Positions 1 through 8,519 of a DNA stretch of 64,000 bases are shown one piece after another. The notes below the pieces were generated by a model. The model did not search any database. It had not been told where the DNA came from and worked only from the letters and a program-made list of their open reading frames with translations. This DNA comes from JAPOUP01 sp965199865. GTDB lineage: Bacteria; Pseudomonadota; Alphaproteobacteria; Rhodobacterales; Rhodobacteraceae. The translations under genes were made by a program, and so were the position numbers. The stretch is taken from the NCBI GenBank assembly GCA_965199865.1, contig CBDATU010000014.1, positions 310,001 through 374,000 on the forward strand, read 5' to 3'. The stretch's first letter is position 1. Each line of letters starts with the position of its first letter.

Positions 1-20
1 CCGAAAATGCTGAAGCGGCA

Positions 21-710
21 ATGACCACAGGAGAAAAGTTCGAAATCAAGACTCCACAGAAACCAGACGAGGATGCAAGCCTGCGCAGTAATCGCCAGCG
101 CCAAGCAACGAGGGATCAGCTTGTCGACGTGGCCAAGAAATTCACCAAACGGCTTGACGTCAAGCGGGAAAAAGATGCGCTTTCTCCCCGCGACTTCCTA
201 CGGCTCCGAGCTTTGCTAATGATTATCTGTGCTGCCGCTTATAAGGGTACTGACGAGAGAGAGGAGAATCTGCGAGGCAGAACGGCCCTACAGGTTCTCT
301 CCGTTGAAGGCGATCCCAACATTTGGCCTTGGCCGCGTATTGTCGGTTATCTTCTGCATAAAGTGTTCTGCGGTTCCCGCCCCGCGATACGCAGCCTCAG
401 GCTCGAATGTGACCATGACCAACTGCCTGCAGACGTGATTGAGTGTTGGGCTACCTGCTTCTGGTGCTTGCAAGCCTGCCTGAACGTCTCCCTGTCACAA
501 GCCCCGCGCACCAAGACTTTGCGAGACCATATCGATCGGCTGGTGGAGCCGGTCTACCGAGGCACATGTCTAACTAAGGACGAACTACTAGGCTCTTCCA
601 TTAGCAGCGTGATGGACGGAATGAGCGTTCAATACGCTGGACGCTTGGGAATTTCAGACAACGCGGTGTCTCGGGCGCACAGATCCACCTGCGAGCGTAT
701 CTTCTCCTAG
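21..710 (+). CDS. Hypothetical protein, unrecognised family
   Basis: An open frame of 229 codons beginning ATG and ending TAG. The product starts with a charged, Lys/Arg/Gln-rich segment (about residues 1-60), followed by a more hydrophobic central region with several Cys and Trp residues (WPWP near residue 103, a CW..CFWCLQAC stretch near 142-153). The last 30 residues resemble a short helix-turn-helix-like segment (YAGRLGISDNAVSRAHRS), so a DNA-binding role is possible but not demonstrated. I see no signal peptide or membrane segment. The region upstream of the window edge is unknown, so operon membership cannot be judged. I do not recognise the family. Confidence 0.55.
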   Translation: MTTGEKFEIKTPQKPDEDASLRSNRQRQATRDQLVDVAKKFTKRLDVKREKDALSPRDFLRLRALLMIICAAAYKGTDEREENLRGRTALQVLSVEGDPNIWPWPRIVGYLLHKVFCGSRPAIRSLRLECDHDQLPADVIECWATCFWCLQACLNVSLSQAPRTKTLRDHIDRLVEPVYRGTCLTKDELLGSSISSVMDGMSVQYAGRLGISDNAVSRAHRSTCERIFS

Positions 711-891
711 TGGATTTATCGTCTTGATTCAGGAATTGTGCTTCACCACCAGGCCACCAAATCTGGCATCCAGTTCTGGGAAATATATCGACATTTGGCG
801 ACAATGTCGCCCTGCTTCGCGATCAGCCACGGTCTGAAGGTTCCGACTGATTCCGGTGACTGCGGTCTGTAGCAGGGGCGGTTCGACCACA

Positions 892-1776
892 TCAGGGCAG
901 CCTATCCGTTCGTTTTACCCGATTCTCCCGCCACAGCGTGAACAGCCCGGCCGCTACGATGAGTCCGGCTCCGAGAATCACGTTCACTTCCAGATCTTCG
1001 GAAAACACCATCACCCCAACGGCAGAAGCGAATACGAGGTGAAGGTAGGCGAATGGCTGAACTGCGCTCGCTTCGGCCATGTCGTAGCAGCGAATCAGGG
1101 TCCAGTGCCCGGCAACTCCGGTAACGCAAAGCATTGCCATGAAGCCCCAGTCCGTCGCCGACATCGGTTCCCAGAACCAGACGCCCGCTACCGTCATTGC
1201 CACAGCTCCTGAAGTGCCGGTCCAGAAAAAGCTTGTCATGGCACTGTCCCGACGGGAGGCGTAGCGCGTAAGTAAAGAGTAGAGCGCGAACATCACGGCA
1301 GAGCAGAACGCAACCAGAGCATAGGCCGAAAAGACCCCGAAGCCTGGCTGCAGGATGATCAGCACACCAAGGAAACCGCAGGCGATCGCTATCCAGCGCC
1401 GAACGCCCACCCGCTCCCCGAGAATCGGGCTGGACAATGCGGCCACAATCAGGGGATAGCTGGCAAATACCGCATGGCTTTCTACCAGCCCGAGCACGGT
1501 GAATGCGGCGACCATTACGCAGATCTCCGCTGCCAATAACAGTCCACGCCCGATCTGCAGAACCGGCTGTGTGGTTACCGCCGTTCCGCGCAGTCCGCCA
1601 GGCGCACGGACAGCAAGCGCCCAGACGAAGGCGATGAAGAACCAGTAGCGGATCATCACCACCATTATCACGTTGTATTCATCAGCAAGATGGCGGCTAA
1701 ATCCGTCCTGAGCCGCGAAGATCAGCATTGAAACAGCCATTAGGACAATTCCCAGGCCGGGTCGCTGCCGGGTCAT
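892..1776 (-). CDS. EamA/DMT-family transporter
   Basis: A 294-residue, strongly hydrophobic protein with about ten predicted membrane segments in two repeats, the architecture of EamA (drug/metabolite transporter) proteins. Recognisable features are the first helix ending in AAQDGFSRHL and the mid-protein segment VESHAVFASYPLIVAALSSP, which matches the RxxxAxxYP-like region at the end of the first EamA repeat. It probably exports a small metabolite across the inner membrane; the substrate cannot be read from sequence. The start codon overlaps the stop of the upstream mnmD gene by 4 nt (ATGA), so the two are probably translated from one mRNA. The C-terminus is short and basic. Confidence 0.85.
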   Translation of the reverse strand: MTRQRPGLGIVLMAVSMLIFAAQDGFSRHLADEYNVIMVVMIRYWFFIAFVWALAVRAPGGLRGTAVTTQPVLQIGRGLLLAAEICVMVAAFTVLGLVESHAVFASYPLIVAALSSPILGERVGVRRWIAIACGFLGVLIILQPGFGVFSAYALVAFCSAVMFALYSLLTRYASRRDSAMTSFFWTGTSGAVAMTVAGVWFWEPMSATDWGFMAMLCVTGVAGHWTLIRCYDMAEASAVQPFAYLHLVFASAVGVMVFSEDLEVNVILGAGLIVAAGLFTLWRENRVKRTDRLP

Positions 1777-2486
1777 CGCAGAATCGTCCCCCTGGTCATA
1801 TGTCGCTTGCCACCGAAGCCCTGGGTTCGTGCGATCCCGAATCCAGCTGCTTCAAGTGCCCGCCGCACGCTTCCAGCGGCGGAATAGGTGGCTACAGTGC
1901 CGTTCGGCCGGGTATGCCGGGCAACTTCAGCCAGAAGCTCCGGTTTCCACAGTTCGGGGTTCCGCACAGGCGCGAAACCGTCAAGAAACCAGGCGTCAGC
2001 CTGGTTCCGCCAGCGAGGAAGCGTCTGTCGTGCATCTCCGAGGATGATCTCCACCTCCAGTCCTGGTGTCGAAAAGCGCGTCTTGCAGGACTTCCATGCT
2101 TCAAGCACTGGACCTGCGATCACATGCACCTCTGGAAAGGCGGCGAGGGCACGCTTCATGTCATCGTGCGTCATGGGAAACGCTTCGAAACCGGTATATG
2201 CCAAAGCGCCAGGTAATCCGGTCCCGCGCCAGGACATGTAGGCGGCGAGCATGTTGAGGCCGGTCCCGAATCCAAGTTCGGCAATCCGGAAACCCTCCCT
2301 GAAGCGGTTTGGCAGGTCATTGCCGGCAAGAAATACATGCCGCGCTTCCTCAAGACCGCCTTCCAGTGAGAAATATGGATCGTTGAAACGGGCAGAGACT
2401 GGAACATCATCGTCGGTCCAAAGAAGTTCCGCGTTCTGGCTCTCCGTCAAGCGCTGGCATAGTCTGTCGGGCATGATGCGCGACAT
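1773..2486 (-). CDS. mnmD: MnmD-like tRNA 5-methylaminomethyl-2-thiouridine methyltransferase
   Basis: This 237-residue protein carries the Rossmann SAM-binding motif ELGFGTGLNML near residue 70, an SDDVPVS..FNDPYFS-type N-terminal signature (here DDDVPVSARFNDPYFS), and the WFLDGFAPVRNPELW motif near 150. These define the MnmC1/MnmD domain that methylates nm5s2U34 to mnm5s2U in tRNA anticodons. In E. coli this domain is fused to an FAD oxidase (MnmC); here it is stand-alone and the FAD-type partner is divergently encoded 24 bp away. It overlaps the downstream EamA gene by 4 nt. A second ATG at codon 5 is an alternative start. Confidence 0.88.
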   Translation of the reverse strand: MSRIMPDRLCQRLTESQNAELLWTDDDVPVSARFNDPYFSLEGGLEEARHVFLAGNDLPNRFREGFRIAELGFGTGLNMLAAYMSWRGTGLPGALAYTGFEAFPMTHDDMKRALAAFPEVHVIAGPVLEAWKSCKTRFSTPGLEVEIILGDARQTLPRWRNQADAWFLDGFAPVRNPELWKPELLAEVARHTRPNGTVATYSAAGSVRRALEAAGFGIARTQGFGGKRHMTRGTILR

Positions 2487-2510
2487 AGGATATGGGGCTG
2501 CAGGTTGGCA

Positions 2511-3551
2511 ATGATTGATGTGACCGTTATGGGGGGCGGCATCTTCGGTCTATCAGTGGCTTATGTCTGCGCCAGGCGTGGTGCACGGGTGCGTGTGGTC
2601 GAGAAACGGGCTTTGGCGGCAGGGGCAAGCGGAGGTCCGCTGGGTGCTCTTGCACCGCATGTGCCAGATAACTGGAACATCAAGAAAGAGTTTCAGTTCG
2701 AGAGTCTGTTGATGGCGGGGCCGTTTTGGCAGGATGTCGAGCAGGTTTCCGGGTTTTCGTCAGGATACGGCCGTATTGGCCGGTTGCAGGCAATTGCAGA
2801 TGGGCGTGCTTTGGAACTTGCCCGCATCCGGCAGGAAAGCGTTCGGAAAAACTGGCGTGGTGAGGCGGTCTGGAAGGTTCTGCCAGCGAGTGATGTCGGT
2901 GACTGGTGCTCGGTCGGTGGGACCGACTATGTGATACACGACACGTTGTCGGCCCGGCTGCAGCCAAGATTGGCGTGCGATGGTCTGGCCCGCGCAATCA
3001 GGGAGCTTGGAGGCGAAATCGTATTGGGCCAGGCATCGGCCAAAGGGCAGGTGGTTTGGGCTACCGGTTATGAAGGGCTACGGGAGCTGTCTGAGAAATT
3101 CGGGCGCCTGGTGGGAGATGGGGTGAAGGGGCAGGCGGTCTCATTGGGGTGGGATGCGCGAGAGGTACCACAACTGTATTCCGACGGACTGCATATAGTC
3201 CCACATGCCGACGGCACGGTGGCTGTTGGCTCGACAAACGAGCGGGAATTTGACTCACCGGTTTCCACCGATTGCCGGGTCGATACGCTTCTTAAACGTG
3301 CGATCGACGTCTGTCCGAGTCTGGGCAGCGCACCGATCCTGGCGCGATGGTCGGGAGTAAGGCCGCGAGCGACAAGTCGCGCTCCAATTCTGGGCGCATG
3401 GCCGGGGAAACGGGGCGAATTCATCGCCAATGGTGGGTTCAAGATCGGCTTCGGCATGGCACCGAAGGTGGCTGAGATTATGGCAGACCTCGTACTGGAA
3501 GGGCGCGACGCCATTCCTGCAGGGTTCCGCGTGGAAGAGTGCCTCAATTAG
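2511..3551 (+). CDS. FAD-dependent oxidoreductase, MnmC2-like
   Basis: A 346-residue DAO-fold flavoprotein beginning with the dinucleotide-binding motif VMGGGIFGLSVAYVCARRGA, with the acidic end of the second beta strand at VVEKRAL. The central segment and the GWSGVRP-like motif (RWSGVRPRAT) followed by GPxxG-type residues near the C-terminus (GAWPGKRGEFIANGG) are typical of glycine-oxidase/MnmC2-type enzymes. Because it is divergently paired with mnmD, I infer that it supplies the oxidase half of a split MnmC system, converting cmnm5 to nm5 at U34; a general D-amino-acid oxidase is the alternative. The ATG at 2511 was preferred over an in-frame TTG six bases upstream. Confidence 0.78.
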   Translation: MIDVTVMGGGIFGLSVAYVCARRGARVRVVEKRALAAGASGGPLGALAPHVPDNWNIKKEFQFESLLMAGPFWQDVEQVSGFSSGYGRIGRLQAIADGRALELARIRQESVRKNWRGEAVWKVLPASDVGDWCSVGGTDYVIHDTLSARLQPRLACDGLARAIRELGGEIVLGQASAKGQVVWATGYEGLRELSEKFGRLVGDGVKGQAVSLGWDAREVPQLYSDGLHIVPHADGTVAVGSTNEREFDSPVSTDCRVDTLLKRAIDVCPSLGSAPILARWSGVRPRATSRAPILGAWPGKRGEFIANGGFKIGFGMAPKVAEIMADLVLEGRDAIPAGFRVEECLN

Positions 3552-3715
3552 GAATGTTTAGGGTTGAAAAAGCCATCAAAGACCTCTGCGTATGTGGCTT
3601 CCAGGGCGTTCATGTCAGGAAATTTCCATGTGCAGGCGTACGGTGCGGATTTATGGACCTGTCGCAACATTGACCGGCAGCGCAGTGCGTCGATGGCAGC
3701 AAGACCCATTTCTAG

Positions 3716-3840
3716 GCCGGATATCTCACCAGATGCTGTTGCATAGGTCAGGATTCCGTAATATATATGCTATATTCATCAACAAAATGTAAATGAGATG
3801 AGGCCAGACCCATGCAACAGCATCTGGTGAGATATCCGGG
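3716..3840. repeat. MITE with perfect 28-bp terminal inverted repeats, IS1380-related
   Basis: A 125-bp element. Bases 3718-3745 are the exact reverse complement of 3812-3839 (28 bp; ends read CCGGATATCTCACCAG). The outermost bases share their sequence with the ends of the complete IS1380-family element at 6512-8323. The interior resembles that element's left end up to its transposase ATG, after which the right inverted repeat follows at once, so this looks like a relative of the IS that lost its whole transposase gene. The left flank is CTAG and the right flank is TTAA, so no target duplication is visible, which suggests rearrangement after insertion. Confidence 0.85.
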
Positions 3841-4148
3841 TTAAGGAAATGCCATTGCTGCGTCAGGAGCCGCGTGGCGAGCAGTCTTGCAACAGACATC
3901 TCAATCTCTTCGTCGGCACCATATCTATGCATAAGCTGCCGAACCGCCGTGGCCTGCATCATGTCATAGGCCATCCGCCAATCCCACGCGCCGCTGGCAT
4001 CGCTCCCGCCAAACCTATCACGCATGATCCGGGCCAGTACCGAACTGTGCAAGGGATGGTGGTCGATTTCCGCTCCGATCTGCTTCAGGGCCGAGGCGAG
4101 ATCTGCATTGGAAACTGTGTGAACGGGTGTTGGGCTGGGTACGGCCAT
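3726..4148 (-). pseudogene. Truncated N-terminus of a strawberry-notch-like methylase/helicase
   Basis: Starting at ATG 4148, the frame reads about 100 residues that resemble the N-terminal part of the large strawberry-notch-type methylase/helicase proteins found on alphaproteobacterial plasmids and islands, notably the segment FGGSDASGAWDWRMAYD and the following Ala-rich helix. The full proteins exceed a thousand residues; here the frame runs into the MITE at 3840 and ends inside it. The last roughly 38 codons are therefore encoded by the repeat. Nothing further of the gene was recognised beyond the element. The family assignment rests on memory of that short motif and is moderate. Confidence 0.45.
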
Positions 4149-4257
4149 GGCGTCTGTCCTTTGGGTCAGGGTCTGAATTCCAAAGGACAAAAGGCCCCCC
4201 CTGCACATCTTGAGCGCAGAGAGAGCAAGAATTAAAAGCGCTTGGGCATCAAGCAGA

Positions 4258-4533
4258 TCATGGCCACTGCTGCGCTGCATGAAGAATGCGAAGAATGGTC
4301 ACCACATCCGGACTTTCGGCATAGACAACGATGTAATTCGGACGAACGACCATCTCACGTGTGCCTTCGACCCGGCCCACGCGGTACATTTGGGGATGGT
4401 CTGGCAGCGCGGAAGTCTTGCGTTCGATCTCATCTTTAAGAATCTGGGCGGCGTCCAGATTGTCGTCGGAGATGTAGTCGATAATCGCCAACAGGTCGGC
4501 GATTGCCGTCGCCTTCCATTCAAGATCGGGCAC
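4258..4533 (-). CDS. RelE/ParE-type toxin
   Basis: A product of about 91 residues with the RelE/ParE fold pattern: an N-terminal LEWKATAIADLLAIIDYI helix, the NLDAAQILKDEIERK helix, then GTREMVVRPNYIVVYAE strands and a VVTILRILHAAQQWP ending, which is the classic C-terminal 'ilRvlHarqqw' signature. Such toxins either cleave ribosome-bound mRNA or poison gyrase. I chose the GTG at 4533 because the protein then begins MPDLEW as is usual for the family; a TTG at 4548 is possible. It overlaps the antitoxin gene by 14 nt, indicating translational coupling. Confidence 0.85.
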   Translation of the reverse strand: MPDLEWKATAIADLLAIIDYISDDNLDAAQILKDEIERKTSALPDHPQMYRVGRVEGTREMVVRPNYIVVYAESPDVVTILRILHAAQQWP

Positions 4534-4819
4534 GGCGCTTCTCGTCAATCAGCGCCTCGGCTTGTTGCATCACTTGGGAATGCGGCGTTGCGAGGCGCGG
4601 ATCGTGCAGCGCTTCCTGCACCTTGGAACGGAACCAGGCATCGTAGGCATCAGGGTCGGCGGTCAGCCCTGCTGGCAGTCCGCCTTCCACTGCCACACGG
4701 GTCAGAAGGATGCGCACCGCATCGGAAAGCGTCAGACCGACACCGGCGAGCGCGTCCGAGGCTTGCGCCTTGAGCTGATTGTCGACACGAACATGAAGCA
4801 TGGATGTTTGGGCAGGCAT
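4520..4819 (-). CDS. RelB/DinJ-family antitoxin
   Basis: A 99-residue protein with the ribbon-helix-helix N-terminus of RelB/DinJ antitoxins (SMLHVRVDNQLKAQASDAL), followed by the LTLSDAVRILLTRVAVEGGLP helix pair that is highly conserved in the family. It should bind and neutralise the adjacent RelE-type toxin and repress the operon by binding its promoter. The ribosome-binding site AGGAGG lies about 7 nt before the ATG. A promoter with an embedded palindrome is visible just upstream. The pair stands between two decayed loci, so it may be stabilising a segment that is otherwise being lost. Confidence 0.88.
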   Translation of the reverse strand: MPAQTSMLHVRVDNQLKAQASDALAGVGLTLSDAVRILLTRVAVEGGLPAGLTADPDAYDAWFRSKVQEALHDPRLATPHSQVMQQAEALIDEKRRARS

Positions 4820-4844
4820 GGGTTGTCCTCCTATCGCTCGGATT

Positions 4845-4873
4845 TATGTATCTCATTTGAGAGACATTTTCAA
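4845..4873 (-). promoter_or_regulatory. Promoter/operator of the RelBE-type operon
   Basis: On the minus strand, TTGAAA (4868-4873) is separated by exactly 17 bp from TACATA (4845-4850), a plausible -35/-10 pair 26 bp before the antitoxin start. The 17-bp spacer contains the palindrome TCTCATTTGAGA (4851-4862), a good candidate for the binding site of the ribbon-helix-helix antitoxin. The -35 is close to consensus and the -10 is weak. Regulation by the RelB-like protein is inference from family behaviour. Confidence 0.5.
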
Positions 4874-5027
4874 GTTTGCGGTGTGCATGCACTCCGTGCT
4901 TTCACTTTGACGACTGATGGCCGCCACCCCCCCCCCGCCAGAAACTCTGCCAAGACTGGGCTTGCCGCCCCTTCCGCGGAACTGAGGAGCTCCAATCCGG
5001 CGAGGGAGGCTTCGAGAGGCGCACGAG

Positions 5028-5452
5028 GCTGCCGGTTTCCTCGATGCGATTGTAGCGATGATGGGCATCAGCTTTACGGTCGTTGTGACAAACAACCGCG
5101 GTTTTAACTGCATCAACCGGCTGCAAATGGGCCCCGGCGGGAGGAGTTTAACAATCTGCTGGACCATGCGACTGGCGGCGAAAATTCAGCTATCGACTTT
5201 GCCAAACACGCCAAAGCCATGGGCGCCACCTCCGTCAAGGCGTCCAGCATCGCAGAGATCGAGGACGCGCTTGCCAGCGTAACGGCATCAAAGGGCCTTA
5301 TGTCGTGGTCATCGACACTGACCCCCATCCATCCACCAAGCCTGGTGGCACGTGGTGGGAGGTCGGTGTCCCTGAAGTGTCTGACCGTGCCGAGGTAAAC
5401 GCCGCTTACGCCGGTTACGCTGAGAACAAGAAAAGGCAAAGGGCGGACTGAT
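5028..5452 (+). pseudogene. iolD: iolD remnant (trihydroxycyclohexane-1,2-dione hydrolase), C-terminal part
   Basis: Conceptual translation across frames recovers the C-terminal third of IolD, a ThDP-dependent enzyme of myo-inositol breakdown: NNRGFNCINRLQMG around 5090-5130, then after a frameshift EEFNNLLDHATGG and DFAKHAKAMGATSVKAS, then after a second frameshift near 5296 VVVIDTDPHPSTKPGGTWWE and the terminus NKKRQRAD. At least two frameshifts make it non-functional. The N-terminal ThDP-binding domains are missing. Its stop overlaps the start of the iolE remnant (TGATG), showing the ancestral operon spacing. Confidence 0.75.
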
Positions 5453-6286
5453 GAGTGTCAAAATCAGCATCTCCCTGATTGCTTGGCAGAACGACGATTT
5501 TCTGGAGCTCACGAAGGGCTTCACCACCGAAGGCACTATGGAAGACGCAGCCCGCATCGGTTCTGCGGGCGCCGAGAGAGATCGCCGGATGCCCGCCGAT
5601 ACAGAAGGGCTGCGTGCCTATCTAGACCGCTATGTCGTAGCGCTTTGCGGCGGATGGTGTTCGGGCAACCTGATGGTCAACACCCTTGAGGATGAGAAAG
5701 AGGCGATCTGTCAGCAGGTGGAGCAATTTGCATTGCTTGACGCGCCCTGCATCGTCTAAGCCGAATGATCAAACACCATTCAGGGCAATATCAGTCAGCC
5801 CGTCAGCCAGCGCCCTAGGCTGAGCAGCGACGAAGTGATGGCCTATGGCGCGAAGCTGTCGGAACTGGCCGAATGGTCCGCCGATCAGGGCACGGTGCTC
5901 TCCGACCATCACCACATGGGCGCGATGGTCCAGGGCGCGGACCCTGTCGCCGTGCTCGACAAATGGGAGCACCGCGTGCGCCATGTCCATTTCAAAGATG
6001 TGCGTCAGCCGGTGCTAGATTGGGTCAACGCCGAGGACAAAAGCTTCCTCGATGGCGTCGCGGCAGGCGTCTACTCGGTCCCCGGCGATCCAGAAGGCTG
6101 CATTGGCTTCCAGGCCGTGACCGACAGGTTGCGGGCGATGGACTACAGCGGCTGGATTGTCGTGGAGGCAGGGTCCGCGCCCGCAACGAGCAGGACCCGG
6201 CCAAGGCGTCACCCTTCGAGCAATTCAGGCTCGGCTTTGAGCATATCACCCAAATCCGCGGTCGCTCCGGCCTGACCATCGGCTAG
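5451..6286 (+). pseudogene. iolE: iolE remnant (inosose dehydratase)
   Basis: The frame begins with MSVKISISLIAWQNDDF and reads IolE (2-keto-myo-inositol dehydratase) residues through ALCGGWCSGNLMVN and FALLDAPCIV. A TAA replaces the expected Tyr at 5757 and a TGA replaces the expected Cys three codons later, but the same frame continues with AYGAKLSELAEWSADQG. About 50 residues are then missing between HHHMGAMVQG and DPVAVLDKWEHRV, and a final frameshift near 6170 moves the C-terminus (EQ)DPAKASPFEQFRLGFEHI into another frame. Two nonsense codons, a deletion and a frameshift mean the gene is dead. It lies directly upstream of iolB. Confidence 0.82.
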
Positions 6287-6511
6287 GGAGGCCAGACATG
6301 CCCGAGCTACTCAGAAGACCCTTCGGAACGTGCGGCAAGATCCACTAGATCACGCCGGAGAGCGCCGGTTGGCGCTACGTGGGTTTCTCGCTCAATCGGT
6401 TGAAGGTTGGCGGTAAAGTCATCGAGGTAACCGGCGACCGTGAGGTCATTCTTGTGATGGTCGAGGGCAGGGCCGCGATAAATGGGGCCAGGCAGGACTT
6501 GGACGTTCTAG

Positions 6512-8323
6512 CCCGGATATCTCACCAGATGATGTTGCATGGGGCCGGATTCCATGATATATGCGGGAGTCATCAAAACCTTGCATATGAGAGGAGACCG
6601 GACCCCATGCCGACACAGTGTAACAGCCCCGACATCGAGTTCAACCGGCACGGACGGCGGGAGGTGACCGCCGCCTTCGACGGCTGGCGCATGTCCTCCG
6701 ACGGCGGCGCGCTTCTCCTGCGGGAGGCCGACCGGGTGGCGGACGTCACCCGCCGGCTGGCGGAGTGCCTGACCGATTACCGGGACCCGAACCGCATCGA
6801 GCACGGGCTGCGGGAGCTCGTGGCGCAGCGCGTCATGGCGATCGCCCTCGGCTACGAGGACGTCAACGACCACGACCGCCTGCGGGACGACAGCGTCCTG
6901 GCGCTGGCCGTCGGGCGCGACGACATCACCGGCGCCGACCGGCCGAGGGAGCGCGACCGGGGCCATCCCCTGGCCGGGTCCAGCACCCTCAACCGGCTGG
7001 AGCTGGGCACGCCGGAGGCGGCGGAAACGGACCGCTACAGACGGATCGTGGCCGACGGCGCCGCGATCGAGCGGCTGATGGTGGACCTGTTCCTGGATGC
7101 CCACGAGGCCCCGCCCGGGGAGATCGTCCTCGACGTCGACGCCACCGACGACCCGCTGCACGGCGCCCAGGAGGGCCGCTTTTTCCACGGCTACTACCGC
7201 CACTACTGCTACCTTCCGCTCTACGTCACCTGCGGCGACCACGTCCTGCCTGCGCGGCTGCGTCCGGCGAACATCGACGCGTCGGAGGGATCGGTGGAGG
7301 CACTGGCGGAGATCGTGGAGCGGATCCGCTCCCGCTGGCCGGAGACCGCCATCATCGTGAGGGGCGATTCGGGCTTCTGCCGCGAGAGCCTGATGGCCTG
7401 GTGCGAGGCGAACGGGGTCGACTATGTCCTCGGACTGGCGAGGAACTCGCGCCTGGTGGAGCGGATCGCCGGACCGCTGGAGAGGTCGCGGCGGCGCGCC
7501 ATCGCCTCGGGAAAGCCGTCGCGGCGCTTCCGGGACTTTCGCTACCGGACCCGGTCCAGCTGGAGCCGGACCCGCCGCGTCGTGGGAAAGGCCGAGTGGC
7601 TGCCCGGCCCGGGCGGCGCCAATCCCCGCTTCGTCGTGACCAGCCTGCCGAAGGACCGGTTCACCGCCAGGAACCTCTACGAGAAGCTGTACTGCGCGAG
7701 GGGCGACATGGAGAACCGGATAAAGGAGCAGCAGCTGGAACTCTTTGCCGACCGGACCTCGACGGCGACCATGCGTGCCAACCAGCTGCGGCTGTACCTC
7801 TCCGCCTTCGCCGGAGCCCTGCTCCGGACCGTCCGGGCGATCGGCCTCGCCGGCACGGACATGGCGAGGGCCCAGTGCGGGACCATAAGGACGCGGCTTC
7901 TGAAGGTGGCCTGCCGGGTGACGGTCAGCGTGCGCCGCGTCCGCCTGTCGCTGTCCTCGGTCTTTTCCCTTCAGGACCTGTTCGCACGGGCGGTCGCCGC
8001 GCTGCTGGCCGCGCCGTCGCCGCAGGTGCCGCCGCCGCAGCCGGATCCCGCCCCCGAACCCACGCCCGCCTGAGCGGATCCGGCCCCTGACGGCCCGGAC
8101 TGGCGGGCGGAACCGGCCCGCAGCGGGAGAGGTGTGTCCGGCGCCGCCGCCCGCGGCTGCCGGACCGTGGATGTTCCCTCATTGTTCCTGCCGTCAAGGC
8201 TACCGGACGGCCGCTGTCGGGTTCCGTCGGCCGACGGAGCTGCCGGAACGCCCACGAACCGCCCCCGGAACCCATTCCGGGCCGGTGCTGGAGCTTCGGG
8301 TTGCGGCTGGTGAGATATCCGGG
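6512..8323 (+). mobile_element. Complete IS1380-family insertion sequence
   Basis: The element is 1,812 bp. Its ends are a perfect 17-bp inverted repeat (CCCGGATATCTCACCAG at 6512-6528; complement at 8307-8323), and it is flanked by a 4-bp direct repeat CTAG (6508-6511 and 8324-8327). It encodes one long transposase with no visible disruption. Matching ends, an intact target duplication and an intact open frame all indicate recent insertion into the already damaged iolB gene. The last 250 bp after the transposase stop are GC-rich and contain no further gene. Confidence 0.92.
6607..8073 (+). CDS. IS1380-family transposase
   Basis: A transposase of about 488 residues. The family's N-terminal signature is clear (SSDGGALLLREAD after an FDG), followed by the DxxRxxHxxxELVAQRVMAIALGYED region, the DVDATDDPLHGAQEG motif carrying a catalytic Asp, the RGDSGFCRESLMAWCE motif with the second Asp, and a C-terminal ENRIKEQQLELFADRTST block holding the catalytic Glu, i.e. 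a DDE enzyme. The open frame extends upstream to 6379 only because it fuses with iolB; the ATG at 6607, just inside the left end, is the natural start. The C-terminus is a Pro/Ala-rich tail. Confidence 0.92.
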   Translation: MPTQCNSPDIEFNRHGRREVTAAFDGWRMSSDGGALLLREADRVADVTRRLAECLTDYRDPNRIEHGLRELVAQRVMAIALGYEDVNDHDRLRDDSVLALAVGRDDITGADRPRERDRGHPLAGSSTLNRLELGTPEAAETDRYRRIVADGAAIERLMVDLFLDAHEAPPGEIVLDVDATDDPLHGAQEGRFFHGYYRHYCYLPLYVTCGDHVLPARLRPANIDASEGSVEALAEIVERIRSRWPETAIIVRGDSGFCRESLMAWCEANGVDYVLGLARNSRLVERIAGPLERSRRRAIASGKPSRRFRDFRYRTRSSWSRTRRVVGKAEWLPGPGGANPRFVVTSLPKDRFTARNLYEKLYCARGDMENRIKEQQLELFADRTSTATMRANQLRLYLSAFAGALLRTVRAIGLAGTDMARAQCGTIRTRLLKVACRVTVSVRRVRLSLSSVFSLQDLFARAVAALLAAPSPQVPPPQPDPAPEPTPA

Positions 8324-8519
8324 CTAGACGAGCGAATGAACGTCTTCGAGAAAACTCCGCCGCATTGCCTGTATCTGCTGAACGGCACCGAGTGGGAGGC
8401 GAAGGCCGAGACCGTTTGCGTGATGGCCGTGTGTTCGGCACCGGGGCAGGGTGGTCACGAAGCGCGCCGGATCGGCCCCGATGGCAGCGCGCTGACGGAG
8501 CGTGGCAAAGTGACGAATA

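Noticed and set aside
3542..3705. 54-codon minus-strand ORF (MGLAAIDALRCRSMLRQ...) between the mnmC2-like gene and the MITE
   Set aside because: The composition looks protein-like, but it overlaps the end of the neighbouring gene, has no clear ribosome-binding site and matches nothing I know. It may be a scrap of a gene cut by the MITE region.
6765..8090. 441-codon plus-strand frame overlapping the IS1380 transposase
   Set aside because: The product is an Arg/Gly/Pro/Ala-rich low-complexity sequence in another frame of a real transposase gene; it is a GC-driven shadow.
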